From Mycobacterium aquaticum (GTDB lineage Bacteria > Actinomycetota > Actinomycetes > Mycobacteriales > Mycobacteriaceae): a stretch of DNA of 64,000 nt. Shown here piece after piece: positions 1-7,904 of the stretch. The translations under genes were made by a program, and so were the position numbers. Location of the stretch: positions 1 to 64,000 of the forward strand of contig NZ_MVHF01000027.1 of NCBI RefSeq assembly GCF_002086485.1, written 5' to 3'. How positions within the stretch are numbered: the stretch's first letter is position 1; every line of letters starts with the position of its first letter. The notes below the pieces were generated by a model. It had not been told where the DNA came from, did no database searches, and was given only the letters and a program-made list of their open reading frames with translations.

Positions 1-62
1 TCTTCGCGGCCACCACCCCCAACCCCGGTAAGACATACCGAAGACCCGGATCAACCACCTAA
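1..62 (+). CDS. possible 3' end of an upstream gene, truncated by the window
   Basis: The third forward frame stays open from the window edge to a TAA and ends in a Pro/Thr/Arg-rich tail (…NPGKTYRRPGSTT). Such basic, proline-rich ends are common in DUF222-HNH proteins like the one near 15-16.3 kb, but nothing else of the gene is present. Product unknown; it may not be coding. Confidence 0.22.
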   Translation, partial: FAATTPNPGKTYRRPGSTT

Positions 63-181
63 TTTCGCAACACCCCGGGAGAGATGTCGCATAACTGGCC
101 ACTCGGCGCAGACCAACGTTTCGATCCCGCATCCACCGAATCTGAATACAGCTGTGTCGCAGCGTTTTCCAAATGTCGTTC

Positions 182-187
182 TAGGCT
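182..187 (+). promoter_or_regulatory. -10 hexamer TAGGCT of a leaderless transcript
   Basis: TAGGCT fits the mycobacterial TANNNT -10 box and ends six bases before the ATG at 194. No Shine-Dalgarno precedes that ATG. This places the start point on or beside the A of the start codon, as in leaderless mRNAs. The -35 region is unremarkable. Confidence 0.45.
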
Positions 188-193
188 GTGAGG

Positions 194-619
194 ATGGCCC
201 TCTCCAAGGACGAACGCGAACAGTTTCTAGCCGAACCGCACATCGCCGCCCTGTCGGTCTACGCAGGCGACAAGCGCGGGCCCCTGACCGTACCGATCTG
301 GTACCAGTACACGCCGGGCGGTGAGCCTTGGCTGCTCACCGGGAACGGGTCCCGCAAGCACCGGCTCATCGAAGCGGCCGGGCATCTGTCGCTGATGGTC
401 GAACGGCTCGAACCGAGCGTGCGCTACGTAGCCGTCGACGGCGCGGTGAGCCGCATCGAGCCCGGCACCGACGAGCAACTCGTCGAGATGGCCAAGCGCT
501 ATCTGGCCCCGGAAAAGGTCGAACCGTATCTGGAGTTCGCCCGTAGTGACCACGGCGACAGCGTCGCGGTCTACCTGAAGCCCGAGCACTGGCTTTCGGC
601 CGACCTCGGCAGCCTCTGA
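194..619 (+). CDS. pyridoxamine 5'-phosphate oxidase-fold (flavin/F420-type) protein
   Basis: A protein of 141 residues that looks like a single split-barrel flavin-binding domain of the PNPOx-like superfamily. An N-terminal helix is followed by a strand pattern with a VPIWYQY segment and the later KYLAPEKVEPYLEFA helix typical of mycobacterial PPOX-class proteins. Family members bind FMN, F420 or haem and include F420-dependent reductases and stress proteins; substrate cannot be told here. The ATG at 194 is preferred to a GTG two codons earlier because a TAGGCT -10 box lies exactly six bases before it. It stands alone, with a hairpin over its stop codon. The family is fairly secure, the reaction is not. 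Confidence 0.8.
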   Translation: MALSKDEREQFLAEPHIAALSVYAGDKRGPLTVPIWYQYTPGGEPWLLTGNGSRKHRLIEAAGHLSLMVERLEPSVRYVAVDGAVSRIEPGTDEQLVEMAKRYLAPEKVEPYLEFARSDHGDSVAVYLKPEHWLSADLGSL

Positions 620-629
620 CACCAGAGGC
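612..629 (+). terminator. hairpin overlapping the stop codon of the PPOX-fold gene
   Basis: GCCTCTG and CAGAGGC form a perfect 7-bp stem with an ACAC loop, the loop beginning at the last base of the stop codon. No T-run follows, as is common for mycobacterial hairpin terminators. A second inverted repeat (TGACAGT at 643-649, ACTGTCA at 664-670) lies just downstream. Confidence 0.4.
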
Positions 630-708
630 ATTCACAGCTTTCTGACAGTTGGTTCACAGTCCCACTGTCACAACGGAATTGGCGCGCAGACGGCGTCTCA
701 TCGGCGGT

Positions 709-714
709 TAGGCT
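709..714 (+). promoter_or_regulatory. -10 hexamer TAGGCT before the lysozyme-like gene
   Basis: A second TAGGCT exactly six bases before a GTG start (721) that lacks a Shine-Dalgarno, so a leaderless transcript is likely. The inverted repeat at 643-670 is upstream and could be a regulator site or part of termination of the previous gene. Confidence 0.45.
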
Positions 715-720
715 CCGTGG

Positions 721-1548
721 GTGACCCCGAAACTGCGCGTCGATCCCGGTGTCTTGCGGTCGGCGGCCGACGGGTTCCATCAGATCGGTGCCGTCGTGTC
801 CGGCGCGAACGTCGGCCACGGGCTTTCGGGGCTGACCGCCAGCCTGCCGGGCTTGGTCGCCGGTGGTGCCACCGAACAGGCCGCCGCGCTTGTCGACAGT
901 GCTGTCCGACGGGTGGGATCCGAGCTGGCTGCGCTGTCGACCAACCTGGGCCACGCCGCTGACAAGTACGAACAGACCGATGCCGAGCTGGGTAAGAAGC
1001 TCGACAAGACCGTCGACGATCCCACCAAGAACGACGACGGCGGCGCGAAGAAGGACAAGCCCGGCCCCACGGCGCCCGCCGGCCCACAGGCCATCCCCGT
1101 CGATCAGGTGACCTACGACAACGGGAATTGGCCCTCCGGGGCCGAAGCCACCCGCGCCGCCATCAACCAGGCCTTGGACCAACGCGGGGTCACCGACCCG
1201 GCTGCCCGGCAACGCTGGATCGACGCCTACATGACTCTGACCGAGCACGAATCGTCGTACAACCCGATGGCGGTCAACAACTGGGACATCAACGCCAAGC
1301 CGCCCAATTCGACCTACAAGGTCTCCGATGGCTCCGGCAACGGCTGCTCCCGCGGTCTGGCCCAGTGCGTGCCGGGCACGTTTGCCCAGTACCACCAACC
1401 CGGCACGTCGAACGACATCTACGACCCGGTCGCCAACATCGCCGCATCGATGAACTACCTGGTCGGGAACTACGGCGTCGCTCCCGACGGTTCGGACATC
1501 CTGGCCAAGATCCCGCAAGCCAACCCTGGCGTCCACCAGGGCTACTGA
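721..1548 (+). CDS. probable type VII-secreted lysozyme/transglycosylase-like protein
   Basis: A 275-residue protein in two parts. Residues 1-95 are helical, Ala/Gly/Leu-rich and free of Cys, like the DUF2580/EspC-type ESX-secreted domain, and end with Y83-x3-D87, the YxxxD general secretion signal of mycobacterial type VII substrates. After a Lys/Asp/Pro linker (about 96-135) comes a lysozyme-fold SLT-like domain with an ESxxNP motif (E177 the likely catalytic acid) and GLAQCVPGTF around 212-221. There is no Sec signal peptide. It should cleave peptidoglycan glycan strands outside the membrane. It leads a lipoprotein and a WXG-domain gene on the same strand, separated by 17 and 12 bases, so one operon is likely. 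Which ESX system exports it is not visible. Confidence 0.72.
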   Translation: MTPKLRVDPGVLRSAADGFHQIGAVVSGANVGHGLSGLTASLPGLVAGGATEQAAALVDSAVRRVGSELAALSTNLGHAADKYEQTDAELGKKLDKTVDDPTKNDDGGAKKDKPGPTAPAGPQAIPVDQVTYDNGNWPSGAEATRAAINQALDQRGVTDPAARQRWIDAYMTLTEHESSYNPMAVNNWDINAKPPNSTYKVSDGSGNGCSRGLAQCVPGTFAQYHQPGTSNDIYDPVANIAASMNYLVGNYGVAPDGSDILAKIPQANPGVHQGY

Positions 1549-1565
1549 GAGTGAACAGGAGTTCG

Positions 1566-2342
1566 ATGACAGCCAGGCACGCGTTGGCGCTCGTTGTCAC
1601 GACAGTCATTGCCGTCGCGGCCGTGTCGGCTTGCGGTACCACCACGACAGGCACGCCTCAGGCTGAACCGTCCACCCTAACGAGCTCTACACCGCCGAAG
1701 CCGGCCGCGACTGCCGAAACGGTGAGCGCTTCTCCGTCCCCCAGCGTGAAATCGCAAGCGGCGGTTCCTGTGCCGGCCGCAGCGTGGATCAGCGCCGACC
1801 AGATTCCACAGAACTCCGACCAACCGTGGCCGAATTTCTCTGACCGCGCAGAACCACTGGGAACAAACACCTTCCGCCTCTACGGGCTGTGCGGGGCGAC
1901 GCCGTCACCGATTGCCAACGGGGACAACGCCCGAGCCGTGGTGGACAACGGTGACGGCCACTGGTCAGCGGAACAAGTCATCGTGCACTACCCCGGCGAC
2001 CCGTGGACCATGGGGCAGACAGCGAGCCTCGACGCGGCCAACCTGCAGAACGTTCTGACCCAGTGCACCTCCACCGCACCAGGCACAACACTGCAGTTCA
2101 CCACCCCCGTGAGCTCCCGCTGCCCTAGTGTGACTCGCGGCGGATGCCACCAGGTGGCCGCTGAAATACGCTCTGCTGACGGCCAATCCACGGCACACGT
2201 CTATCTCGCCAACGTCGGCAGCACCATCACCGAGCTGACCGTGTGGGCTGGCGGCACCCCCAGCTCACCATGGGCGGGCACCGCTGACGAAGATGTGTTC
2301 GCCGCGATGAACCCGCAGCTCTGCACCGTTTGGGAATGCTGA
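1566..2342 (+). CDS. secreted lipoprotein of the type VII-linked locus
   Basis: A 258-residue protein with a lipoprotein signal: a hydrophobic stretch from about residue 6 and lipobox VSAC, so the mature protein would be anchored outside the membrane. A Thr/Ser/Pro-rich spacer leads to a globular part from about residue 75 with four cysteines (GLCG, TQCTS, SRCPS, GGCHQ) and a C-terminal CTVWEC, which could form disulphides. I do not recognise the globular fold. The ATG follows CAGGAG at good spacing; a GTG five codons earlier is the alternative. Lying between a lytic enzyme and a WXG protein, it could be a wall-anchored partner or an immunity-like protein, which is inference from position only. 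Confidence 0.7.
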   Translation: MTARHALALVVTTVIAVAAVSACGTTTTGTPQAEPSTLTSSTPPKPAATAETVSASPSPSVKSQAAVPVPAAAWISADQIPQNSDQPWPNFSDRAEPLGTNTFRLYGLCGATPSPIANGDNARAVVDNGDGHWSAEQVIVHYPGDPWTMGQTASLDAANLQNVLTQCTSTAPGTTLQFTTPVSSRCPSVTRGGCHQVAAEIRSADGQSTAHVYLANVGSTITELTVWAGGTPSSPWAGTADEDVFAAMNPQLCTVWEC

Positions 2343-2354
2343 CGGGTCCCGCCG

Positions 2355-3557
2355 ATGACGGTCACGATTTCTACGGTCAGCGGTTCGCAACCCGAGCACG
2401 TGCTGGCCGCCGCAGCCCATGCCGGCAGTTCGGCGACCACCATCAGTCAGCAGATCGACGCCGGGAAGCAGAACCTGGCGGCATTGAAAAATGGCTGGGA
2501 AGGAACAGCTTCCGAGGCTGCCGTCGCGAATGCGGAACGGACACTCGTCGCGCAGCAGAAGATCTCCGACGTGCTCCGTGCGCTCCAGTCCGCACTGTCC
2601 GACGGTGGATCACAACTGTCAGCCATCCGCACCGGCATCGTCGACGGAGTTGAATCGTTGACCCAGCAGGGTTGGCAAGTCGCCGATGACGGCACCGTGA
2701 CGGTACGTCCAGGAAGTCCGCTGGACGTTCTGGCAAAACTCAGTCCGGTCACCGACATGCAACTTCGGCAGATCGCCCCGGCCAGCTCGGTCAGGCTCAA
2801 GGCAATGCTCGCGCAGTTCGACGGCGCGGACCGGGCCTTGGCCGATGCGGTTCACAAGGCGACCGCGGGGCTGGACGCATCGGCTGCCCCGGCCGGAGCC
2901 CCGAACCGGACGGACAATCCGAGGCCCACCGGACCAAAACCCGAGGACGGCAACGCTCCTGCGCCCGATCCCGGCCCGGGCGCAAAGCCGGGCGGCGTCG
3001 ACGGTCCTGGCCAGGTTAATCCGGGGTCTCCCGGTCCCACACAGAAACCTGCGCCCGGCAGTCCACAAAGCGCCCTGCGCACGCCCGCCCAACCTCTGTC
3101 CGCGCCGACGCCGCGGCCCGCTTCCGGCACGACGCCGGCGCAGGCGGGCCCGTCGAATCCAGGCCGCAACCCCGGTGCAGCGCCGACTCGACCGGCATCG
3201 ACGAACGCCGGATCTGCGCCCGTCCAGGCCAACACCCCGGCACAAGAACCGGCCACCCGCTCAGGCCCGACATCAGCTCCGTCCGGTGCGGGCGCCCCAC
3301 CGGTCGGCAAGGGCGGCCCAGCCAGCGCAACCGCGTCGATGCCTGCGACATCGGCGCCAACAAGGTTTGACGGGAACACCACCAGTAGCAACGCGTCCGC
3401 CGCCGCCAATGGTGGCGCGCGCGTCTTCAGCGCATTCGACGGTGGCGCGGGGAATGTGCCAACCAGTTGGAAGCACCAGATTGACCACGAGGGTTGGCCG
3501 GTTTACGTCCATGTTGATGACGGTGACGAAGTAGAAGTCGACGACGACGACTGGTGA
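2355..3557 (+). CDS. WXG100-domain protein with long Pro/Ala-rich tail
   Basis: A 400-residue protein. Residues 1-100 form a helical hairpin with a central W48-E-G50, the turn motif of WXG100 (EsxA/B-like) proteins. A second helical part to about residue 175 is followed by roughly 190 residues rich in Pro, Ala, Thr, Gly and Asn, of the low-complexity type seen in wall-spanning mycobacterial proteins, and a short acidic end rich in Asp and Trp (…VEVDDDDW). No YxxxD signal follows the WXG hairpin, so export may need a partner. The tail has no obvious toxin domain. It is the last gene of the locus with the lysozyme-like protein. Confidence 0.68.
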   Translation: MTVTISTVSGSQPEHVLAAAAHAGSSATTISQQIDAGKQNLAALKNGWEGTASEAAVANAERTLVAQQKISDVLRALQSALSDGGSQLSAIRTGIVDGVESLTQQGWQVADDGTVTVRPGSPLDVLAKLSPVTDMQLRQIAPASSVRLKAMLAQFDGADRALADAVHKATAGLDASAAPAGAPNRTDNPRPTGPKPEDGNAPAPDPGPGAKPGGVDGPGQVNPGSPGPTQKPAPGSPQSALRTPAQPLSAPTPRPASGTTPAQAGPSNPGRNPGAAPTRPASTNAGSAPVQANTPAQEPATRSGPTSAPSGAGAPPVGKGGPASATASMPATSAPTRFDGNTTSSNASAAANGGARVFSAFDGGAGNVPTSWKHQIDHEGWPVYVHVDDGDEVEVDDDDW

Positions 3558-3607
3558 GCCTGGCACCCCGCCTTGGCAGGCATCGCTCGACGGGGCAGGG
3601 TGGGGGT

Positions 3608-4204
3608 ATGGCGTCCCGACAGCGGTTGTTCCGAGTGTTCTACCGGCTCGGCTTCACGCCGTGGGACGGGCACCCGATCGCTCAGGGACTGCTGGAGTTG
3701 GTCGAGGGTGAGGATTCGTTACCGCCGGGCAAGGCGCTCGACGTCGGTTGCGGAACCGGTGACAACTCGATTTATCTCGCGCAGCAGGGCTGGCAGGTGA
3801 CCGGTGTGGACTTCGTCGCGACAGCGGTCGACAAGGCGCGTGCGAAGGCAGCCAGACGAGGTGTCGACGTGCGGTTCCTGCAAGCCGACGCGACGCGGCT
3901 GAGCACCGAGCCGGTCGACCACGACTACAACCTGATCGTCGACAGCGGCTGCCTGCACGGGATGAGCGCCGATGACCGCGATGCGTACGTACGGGAGATC
4001 ACGGCGGTCGCCGCGCCCGATGCGGTGTTGTCCATCGTGGCGTTCGTTCCCGGGACTTCGTTCGGTGTGCCAGGCATCGCCGAGGCCGAGGTCAAGCACA
4101 GGTTCTCCGAACACTGGTCCCTGGTGTCCAGCGGCAGCGAGCCCGCGATGGACCACAACGGCAAGGATCCGGCCCGACATTACGTGTTTGCGCGCCGGAG
4201 CTGA
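3608..4204 (+). CDS. class I SAM-dependent methyltransferase
   Basis: A 198-residue protein with a single Rossmann methyltransferase domain. Motif I is LDVGCGTGDNSIYLA (near residues 44-58), followed by an acidic strand end (VTGVDF) for the ribose of SAM and a later VDSGCLHGM segment typical of thiopurine-methyltransferase-like and small-molecule enzymes. Substrate unknown. The start used is the ATG after GGCAGGGTGGGG; the frame is open further upstream but that would overlap the preceding WXG gene. It is probably an independent gene, as it does not resemble the type VII locus before it. Confidence 0.78.
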   Translation: MASRQRLFRVFYRLGFTPWDGHPIAQGLLELVEGEDSLPPGKALDVGCGTGDNSIYLAQQGWQVTGVDFVATAVDKARAKAARRGVDVRFLQADATRLSTEPVDHDYNLIVDSGCLHGMSADDRDAYVREITAVAAPDAVLSIVAFVPGTSFGVPGIAEAEVKHRFSEHWSLVSSGSEPAMDHNGKDPARHYVFARRS

Positions 4205-4226
4205 GTCGCTACCGCGGGGGGGTCGC

Positions 4227-4352
4227 ATGCAAGTCAGGTTCGCGGGCGCGCTCATCATCGCGACGGTCGTTTGCGTCGTGAATCTGTCGGCATGCGGCAG
4301 CACCACCCGGGTCCATGCCCAGCAGACAATCATCAGATTGCCGGTCGATTGA
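4227..4352 (+). CDS. very small lipoprotein, 41 residues
   Basis: A 41-residue open frame starting with a typical export signal: charged N-terminus (MQVRF), about 15 hydrophobic residues, lipobox LSAC, then only 19 mature residues. Such micro-lipoproteins occur in mycobacteria but this one is not known to me. It ends three bases before the TTG of the next gene. The clear lipobox argues for a real product; the tiny mature part makes function impossible to guess. Confidence 0.45.
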   Translation: MQVRFAGALIIATVVCVVNLSACGSTTRVHAQQTIIRLPVD

Positions 4353-4355
4353 CAG

Positions 4356-4601
4356 TTGACCAAGCCGGAACGGCGGCAGATGCTGTTGAAGATGATCGCC
4401 GGCAGCGAGCAAGCGGCTTTGGCCGAGATCGAGCGTCGGCTCACCGTGGAGTTTCCCGAGGCCGCACCCGATGCCATCGATGCGGCAGTCAAAGAGGCTC
4501 ATACGCGATTCGCCACGAGCAGGATCCGTGATTTCGTCCCGCTGTTCGTGGAGAAACACGCTCGTCACCAGCTAGCTGGTCGAGCTGTGCGAACGACCTG
4601 A
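4356..4601 (+). CDS. small three-helix-type protein, 81 residues
   Basis: An 81-residue, mostly helical, charged protein with no membrane segment or signal peptide. The pattern of an acidic/basic helix (AALAEIERRLTVEFP), an Asp/Ala helix and a final basic helix ending VEKHARHQL resembles the three-helix-bundle dimerisation domains annotated on small actinobacterial proteins. The only sensible start is a TTG placed three bases after the stop of the micro-lipoprotein, so the two are probably translationally coupled. It is followed after 18 bases by the convergent TetR gene. Role unknown. Confidence 0.5.
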   Translation: MTKPERRQMLLKMIAGSEQAALAEIERRLTVEFPEAAPDAIDAAVKEAHTRFATSRIRDFVPLFVEKHARHQLAGRAVRTT

Positions 4602-4619
4602 TTTCTGAGTAGCGAAGCG

Positions 4620-5267
4620 TCAGTCGGACGAAAGAGTCTCGTACCGCAGTTCCAGGCCGTCGAGCACGGCCTGAAGTCCGGTGTCGAATGCCCGCTGGTC
4701 GACTCGTTGCTGCCGCGCCGCGAGCGTATGGGCACCATCGAGATGCGGGTACTTGGCACTGTAGACAGCTGCGTCGGCGGGGAACGCCGACGCGAAGGAT
4801 CCGAGTGCCGAACCGAGCACGAAGTACCGCACCACCGCACCCACGCTGATCGCCTCGCGACGCGACCATCCTGCCGCCACCAGCCCACCGAACACGTCGT
4901 CCGCAATTCTCAAAGCGTTGGGACGGCGCCCCAACCCAGCAGCCAGCACCGGCACGATGTTCGGGTGTGCCGCCACCACCTGCCGATAGGTGCGTGCCCA
5001 CTTCTCCAGCGCCGCACGCCACGCAGGGTTCGTCGTACTCAGCTTCGCGAACATCGCAGTGTCCACCTCGGCGAGCACCGAGTCGACGATGTCGTCGAGC
5101 AGCTCCTCTTTGGTGCCGACGTGGTTGTAGAGCGACGGCCCGGCAACGCCTAACTCCGCGGCAAGCCTGCGCGTCGACAGCGCCTCCAAACCCTCTGAAT
5201 CCACCAGCGCCAGCGCGCTCGACACGATCCGATCGCGACTGAGTAGCGGACGTGGTGGCCGCCCCAC
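4620..5267 (-). CDS. TetR-family transcriptional regulator
   Basis: A 215-residue regulator with an N-terminal TetR helix-turn-helix: LSRDRIVSSALALVDSEG, then the recognition part TRRLAAELGVAGPSLYNHV and the conserved K-E-E-L helix. The C-terminal ligand domain resembles the TetR_C (tetracycline repressor-like) type. The GTG start follows an excellent Shine-Dalgarno (GGGAGGTGAA). Upstream on the other strand lies a perfect 11-bp-arm palindrome that overlaps a promoter for the SDR gene, the natural candidate for its operator; a further half-site GCTAGTTTT at 5311-5319 lies closer to its own start. Ligand unknown. Confidence 0.88.
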   Translation of the reverse strand: MGRPPRPLLSRDRIVSSALALVDSEGLEALSTRRLAAELGVAGPSLYNHVGTKEELLDDIVDSVLAEVDTAMFAKLSTTNPAWRAALEKWARTYRQVVAAHPNIVPVLAAGLGRRPNALRIADDVFGGLVAAGWSRREAISVGAVVRYFVLGSALGSFASAFPADAAVYSAKYPHLDGAHTLAARQQRVDQRAFDTGLQAVLDGLELRYETLSSD

Positions 5268-5350
5268 TTCACCTCCCGATGCCCGGCTTCACGACACATT
5301 ACCTTTCACCGCTAGTTTTCCGCCCACGCCATGTCGTGGCACGGATCACA

Positions 5351-5379
5351 TTGTTAAACTAGCAGCGCTAGTTTAACTT
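5351..5379 (+). promoter_or_regulatory. promoter overlapped by a TetR-type palindromic operator
   Basis: GTTAAACTAGC (5353-5363) and GCTAGTTTAAC (5367-5377) are perfect inverted repeats around AGC. Inside lies a plausible promoter towards the SDR gene: TTGTTA (5351-5356), 17 bases, TAACTT (5374-5379). A repressor on the palindrome would block it. The remaining leader to the SDR start is about 165 bases and I see no further signal in it. Confidence 0.62.
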
Positions 5380-5548
5380 GGAATGAGGCCGGACGGATTC
5401 TCGTACGGCCGTAAATGGGAAGCAGCCCAACGCCATCGGCGGTAGCGCCCATCCCGTTCGCCTACGTCGCGCCTACTGGTCGACGGTTCCAAAACCAACA
5501 GGGAGGTGGCGCGATGCGCCGCACAGTTTTCAAGAACCGGGGTCTCTG

Positions 5549-6520
5549 ATGGGCACCCTGCATTCGGCGCTCCGACAGGCCGAGCTGATTCAAGACACCA
5601 CCCGCACGTTCGGGGCCATGGGCTTGAGCGCCGCCCGCTCGCTACCCGTGGCCGGCCAGCTGTTCACGCCGTCACCGCGCCTGCCGCTGTTCGGTCGCGT
5701 CGTGTTCATCACCGGTGCGGGCCGAGGCATCGGTGCCGAGGCGGCCAGACAGGCCCACGCGCGTGGCGCGCGGGTCGCACTCGTCGGACGACGTTTGAAA
5801 CCGTTGCAGCAGTTGGCTGAACAGCTCGGCGAAGGCGCAGCCGCGTTCGAAGCCGACGTGCGTGACCTCGATGCGATGCAACGCGCTGCCGACGCCGCGG
5901 TGGCGCGGTTCGGCGGCATCGACGTCGTGATCGCCAACGCCGGCATAGCGCCGCCCTCGGAGCCGATACTGACGATCGACCCCGAGGATTTCGAGCGGAC
6001 CGTCGACGTAAACCTGCTCGGCCAGTGGCGCACGATCCGCGCCACCCTGCCCGCCGTGATCGAGCGGAACGGACACATCCTGGTTGTGGCGTCGATATAC
6101 GCATTCGTCAACGGAGCGCTGAACGCGTCGTATGCGGCCAGCAAGGCCGGCGTCGACCAACTCGCCCGGGCACTGAGAGTCGAGCTTGCCCACCACGAGG
6201 CAACAGCCGGCGTGGCCTATTTGGGATTCGTGAACACCGATCTCGTCGGTGACGCGTTCGCGCAGCAACAGGTCTCGGAAGCACGCTCGATTGTGCCGGA
6301 GCTCTTCACCAAGCCCATCCCGGTCACCCAGGCCGGTCGCGCGCTGGTCGAGGGCATCGAATCTCGTGCCGCCACTGTAGCGGCGCCGGGCTGGATCCGG
6401 CCGCTACTCCCGTTGCGCGGCATCGCAGGCACGCTCATGGACGAGTTCATGCTCGCCAACCCGAGGCTGTCCCGGGCAATAAGTACCGTAGAGCGACAGA
6501 ATCACCGTCAACAGGCGTAG
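5549..6520 (+). CDS. short-chain dehydrogenase/reductase
   Basis: A 323-residue classical SDR with a 50-residue N-terminal extension. The NAD(P)-binding motif TGAGRGIG is at 55-62, NAG follows in VIANAGIAPP, and the catalytic Y195-x3-K199 sits in YAASK. An Arg-rich run after strand 2 (VGRR) suggests preference for NADPH. Such long SDRs in mycobacteria act on lipids, steroids or other hydrophobic alcohols; the substrate here is unknown. The gene lies downstream of the palindromic operator next to the divergent TetR gene and is probably its target. Its last 13 bases overlap the convergent MocR-type gene. Confidence 0.85.
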   Translation: MGTLHSALRQAELIQDTTRTFGAMGLSAARSLPVAGQLFTPSPRLPLFGRVVFITGAGRGIGAEAARQAHARGARVALVGRRLKPLQQLAEQLGEGAAAFEADVRDLDAMQRAADAAVARFGGIDVVIANAGIAPPSEPILTIDPEDFERTVDVNLLGQWRTIRATLPAVIERNGHILVVASIYAFVNGALNASYAASKAGVDQLARALRVELAHHEATAGVAYLGFVNTDLVGDAFAQQQVSEARSIVPELFTKPIPVTQAGRALVEGIESRAATVAAPGWIRPLLPLRGIAGTLMDEFMLANPRLSRAISTVERQNHRQQA

Positions 6521-7842
6521 TGCTCGATCACTCGTTTCACCGTTTCAACGGACCGTTGCAGCACGTCCATGTCCACTGAGCCCAGCGCCAATCTGATCGC
6601 GTGTGGCGAGTGCTTGCTCGTGGCAAAAGGTTCAGCCGTGGACACCGAGACGTTGTCACGCATGAGCTTCGACGCGACCTGATCAGCACGTGCCCCACCA
6701 GGCAACGGCAACCACAGGAAATACGAGCAGGGATGCCCGACGAACTCGAGCCCGTCGAGAACGGCACGGGCGACAGCCTGCCGGCGAGCAGCGTCGTCGC
6801 GCTTCTGCGCTTCCAACCGGGCGACGGTGCCGTCGTTGATCCACCCGGTGGCGATCGCGGTCATCAACGCGGGAGTGTTCCAGGTCGTCGCTCGGATGAC
6901 CCGCTCGAAGGTTTCGATGAATTGCGTTGGAGTAACTACGAATCCGACGCGGAGTCCGGTCGCGACGCTTTTTGAGAGTCCCGAGACATAGACGGTGGAT
7001 TCTGGGGCCAGTACCGCGAGGGGCTCTGGCGCGTGTTCCACCAAATACGCGTACGACGCATCTTCGAGAATGACAAGCCCGTGCTCGCGGGCGATCTCGA
7101 CCAGTCGCAGGCGGGACCGCTCGGGGCTGACCCATCCCAGCGGATTGTGCAACGTCGGCATCACGTAGATCGCCCGGACCCGCCGCGTGGCGCACAGCCG
7201 GTCCAGCGCGTCCAGGTCAGGTCCATCGATGGCCGCAGGCAAGGGCGCCAGTTCCAGTCGAAGTGACTGCGCAAGCACCTTGAATCCCGGATAGGTCAGC
7301 GCGTCGACGGCGACCACATCACCGGGCTGCAACAGCGCCAATGCCGCGACGGCCAACCCGTGTTGTGCACCGCTGACGAGCAGCACCCGGTCCGCCGGAA
7401 CGCCCACCCCCCGATCTTCCAGATACAATGCGGCCGACGCCCTTTCATGCATCCGGCCACCGTGGGGCTGGTAGCGCAGCAGCGCGTCCAGGTCGCCTGA
7501 CGATGCCAGTGCGCGCAGCGCGTTTCTCAGCAGGCCTGCCTGCTCCGGCAGGGATGGATAGTTGAAATTCAGGTCGACGACGTCGTCGGCGAACACACGT
7601 CTCACGATGTCGTCGCGCGACGTCAGCGTGGATTCCCGCACGAACATTCCTCGGCCGGTCTCGCCGCTGACGAGCCCCATGTCCGAGAGTTCGGCATAGA
7701 CCCGGCTCGCGGTGACCAACGCAAGCCCTTCGCGGGCCGCGAGTTCGCGATGGGTGGGCAACCGCGTTCCCGGCGCGATCTTGCCGGCCCGGATGTCGGC
7801 CGCCATCGCATCGACGACCTTCTTGTATCGCGCACGGGCCAC
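6508..7842 (-). CDS. MocR/PdxR-type GntR regulator with aminotransferase domain
   Basis: A 444-residue fusion. Residues 1-70 form a GntR winged helix (IRAGKIAPGTRLPTHRELA…VTASRVYAELSDMGL); the rest is a class I/II aminotransferase fold that binds pyridoxal phosphate, with K291 in the SGLSKSVATG segment as the Schiff-base lysine. MocR proteins use the PLP domain as a sensor and control genes for vitamin B6, GABA, taurine or similar metabolism. The GTG start is preceded by TACAAT with six bases between, which would give a leaderless transcript divergent from the DJ-1 gene, its likely target. The region between contains an ATGCAT-centred imperfect palindrome (TTGT…ACAA, 7850-7864). Confidence 0.88.
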   Translation of the reverse strand: MARARYKKVVDAMAADIRAGKIAPGTRLPTHRELAAREGLALVTASRVYAELSDMGLVSGETGRGMFVRESTLTSRDDIVRRVFADDVVDLNFNYPSLPEQAGLLRNALRALASSGDLDALLRYQPHGGRMHERASAALYLEDRGVGVPADRVLLVSGAQHGLAVAALALLQPGDVVAVDALTYPGFKVLAQSLRLELAPLPAAIDGPDLDALDRLCATRRVRAIYVMPTLHNPLGWVSPERSRLRLVEIAREHGLVILEDASYAYLVEHAPEPLAVLAPESTVYVSGLSKSVATGLRVGFVVTPTQFIETFERVIRATTWNTPALMTAIATGWINDGTVARLEAQKRDDAARRQAVARAVLDGLEFVGHPCSYFLWLPLPGGARADQVASKLMRDNVSVSTAEPFATSKHSPHAIRLALGSVDMDVLQRSVETVKRVIEHYAC

Positions 7843-7868
7843 GCAGGCATTGTATGCATGACAATTTC

Positions 7869-7898
7869 TTGATCGTATTGGTTTGGCCGCAATAGGCT
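7869..7898 (+). promoter_or_regulatory. promoter of the DJ-1 family gene
   Basis: TTGATC (7869-7874), an 18-base spacer and TAGGCT (7893-7898), exactly six bases before the ATG. This is the best -35/-10 pair among the leaderless candidates in the window. A TACAAT at 7849-7854 on the opposite strand is placed the same way before the MocR-type gene, so both divergent promoters fit in about 62 bases. Confidence 0.55.
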
Positions 7899-7904
7899 CA
7901 GCGC

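Noticed and set aside
571..1536. 321-codon antisense frame over the lysozyme-like gene
   Set aside because: The plus strand shows lysozyme motifs and a YxxxD signal; the antisense product has no recognisable pattern.
7850..7864. TTGT…ATGCAT…ACAA as a MocR operator
   Set aside because: Only imperfect symmetry outside the ATGCAT core; mentioned with the regulator but not called as a site.
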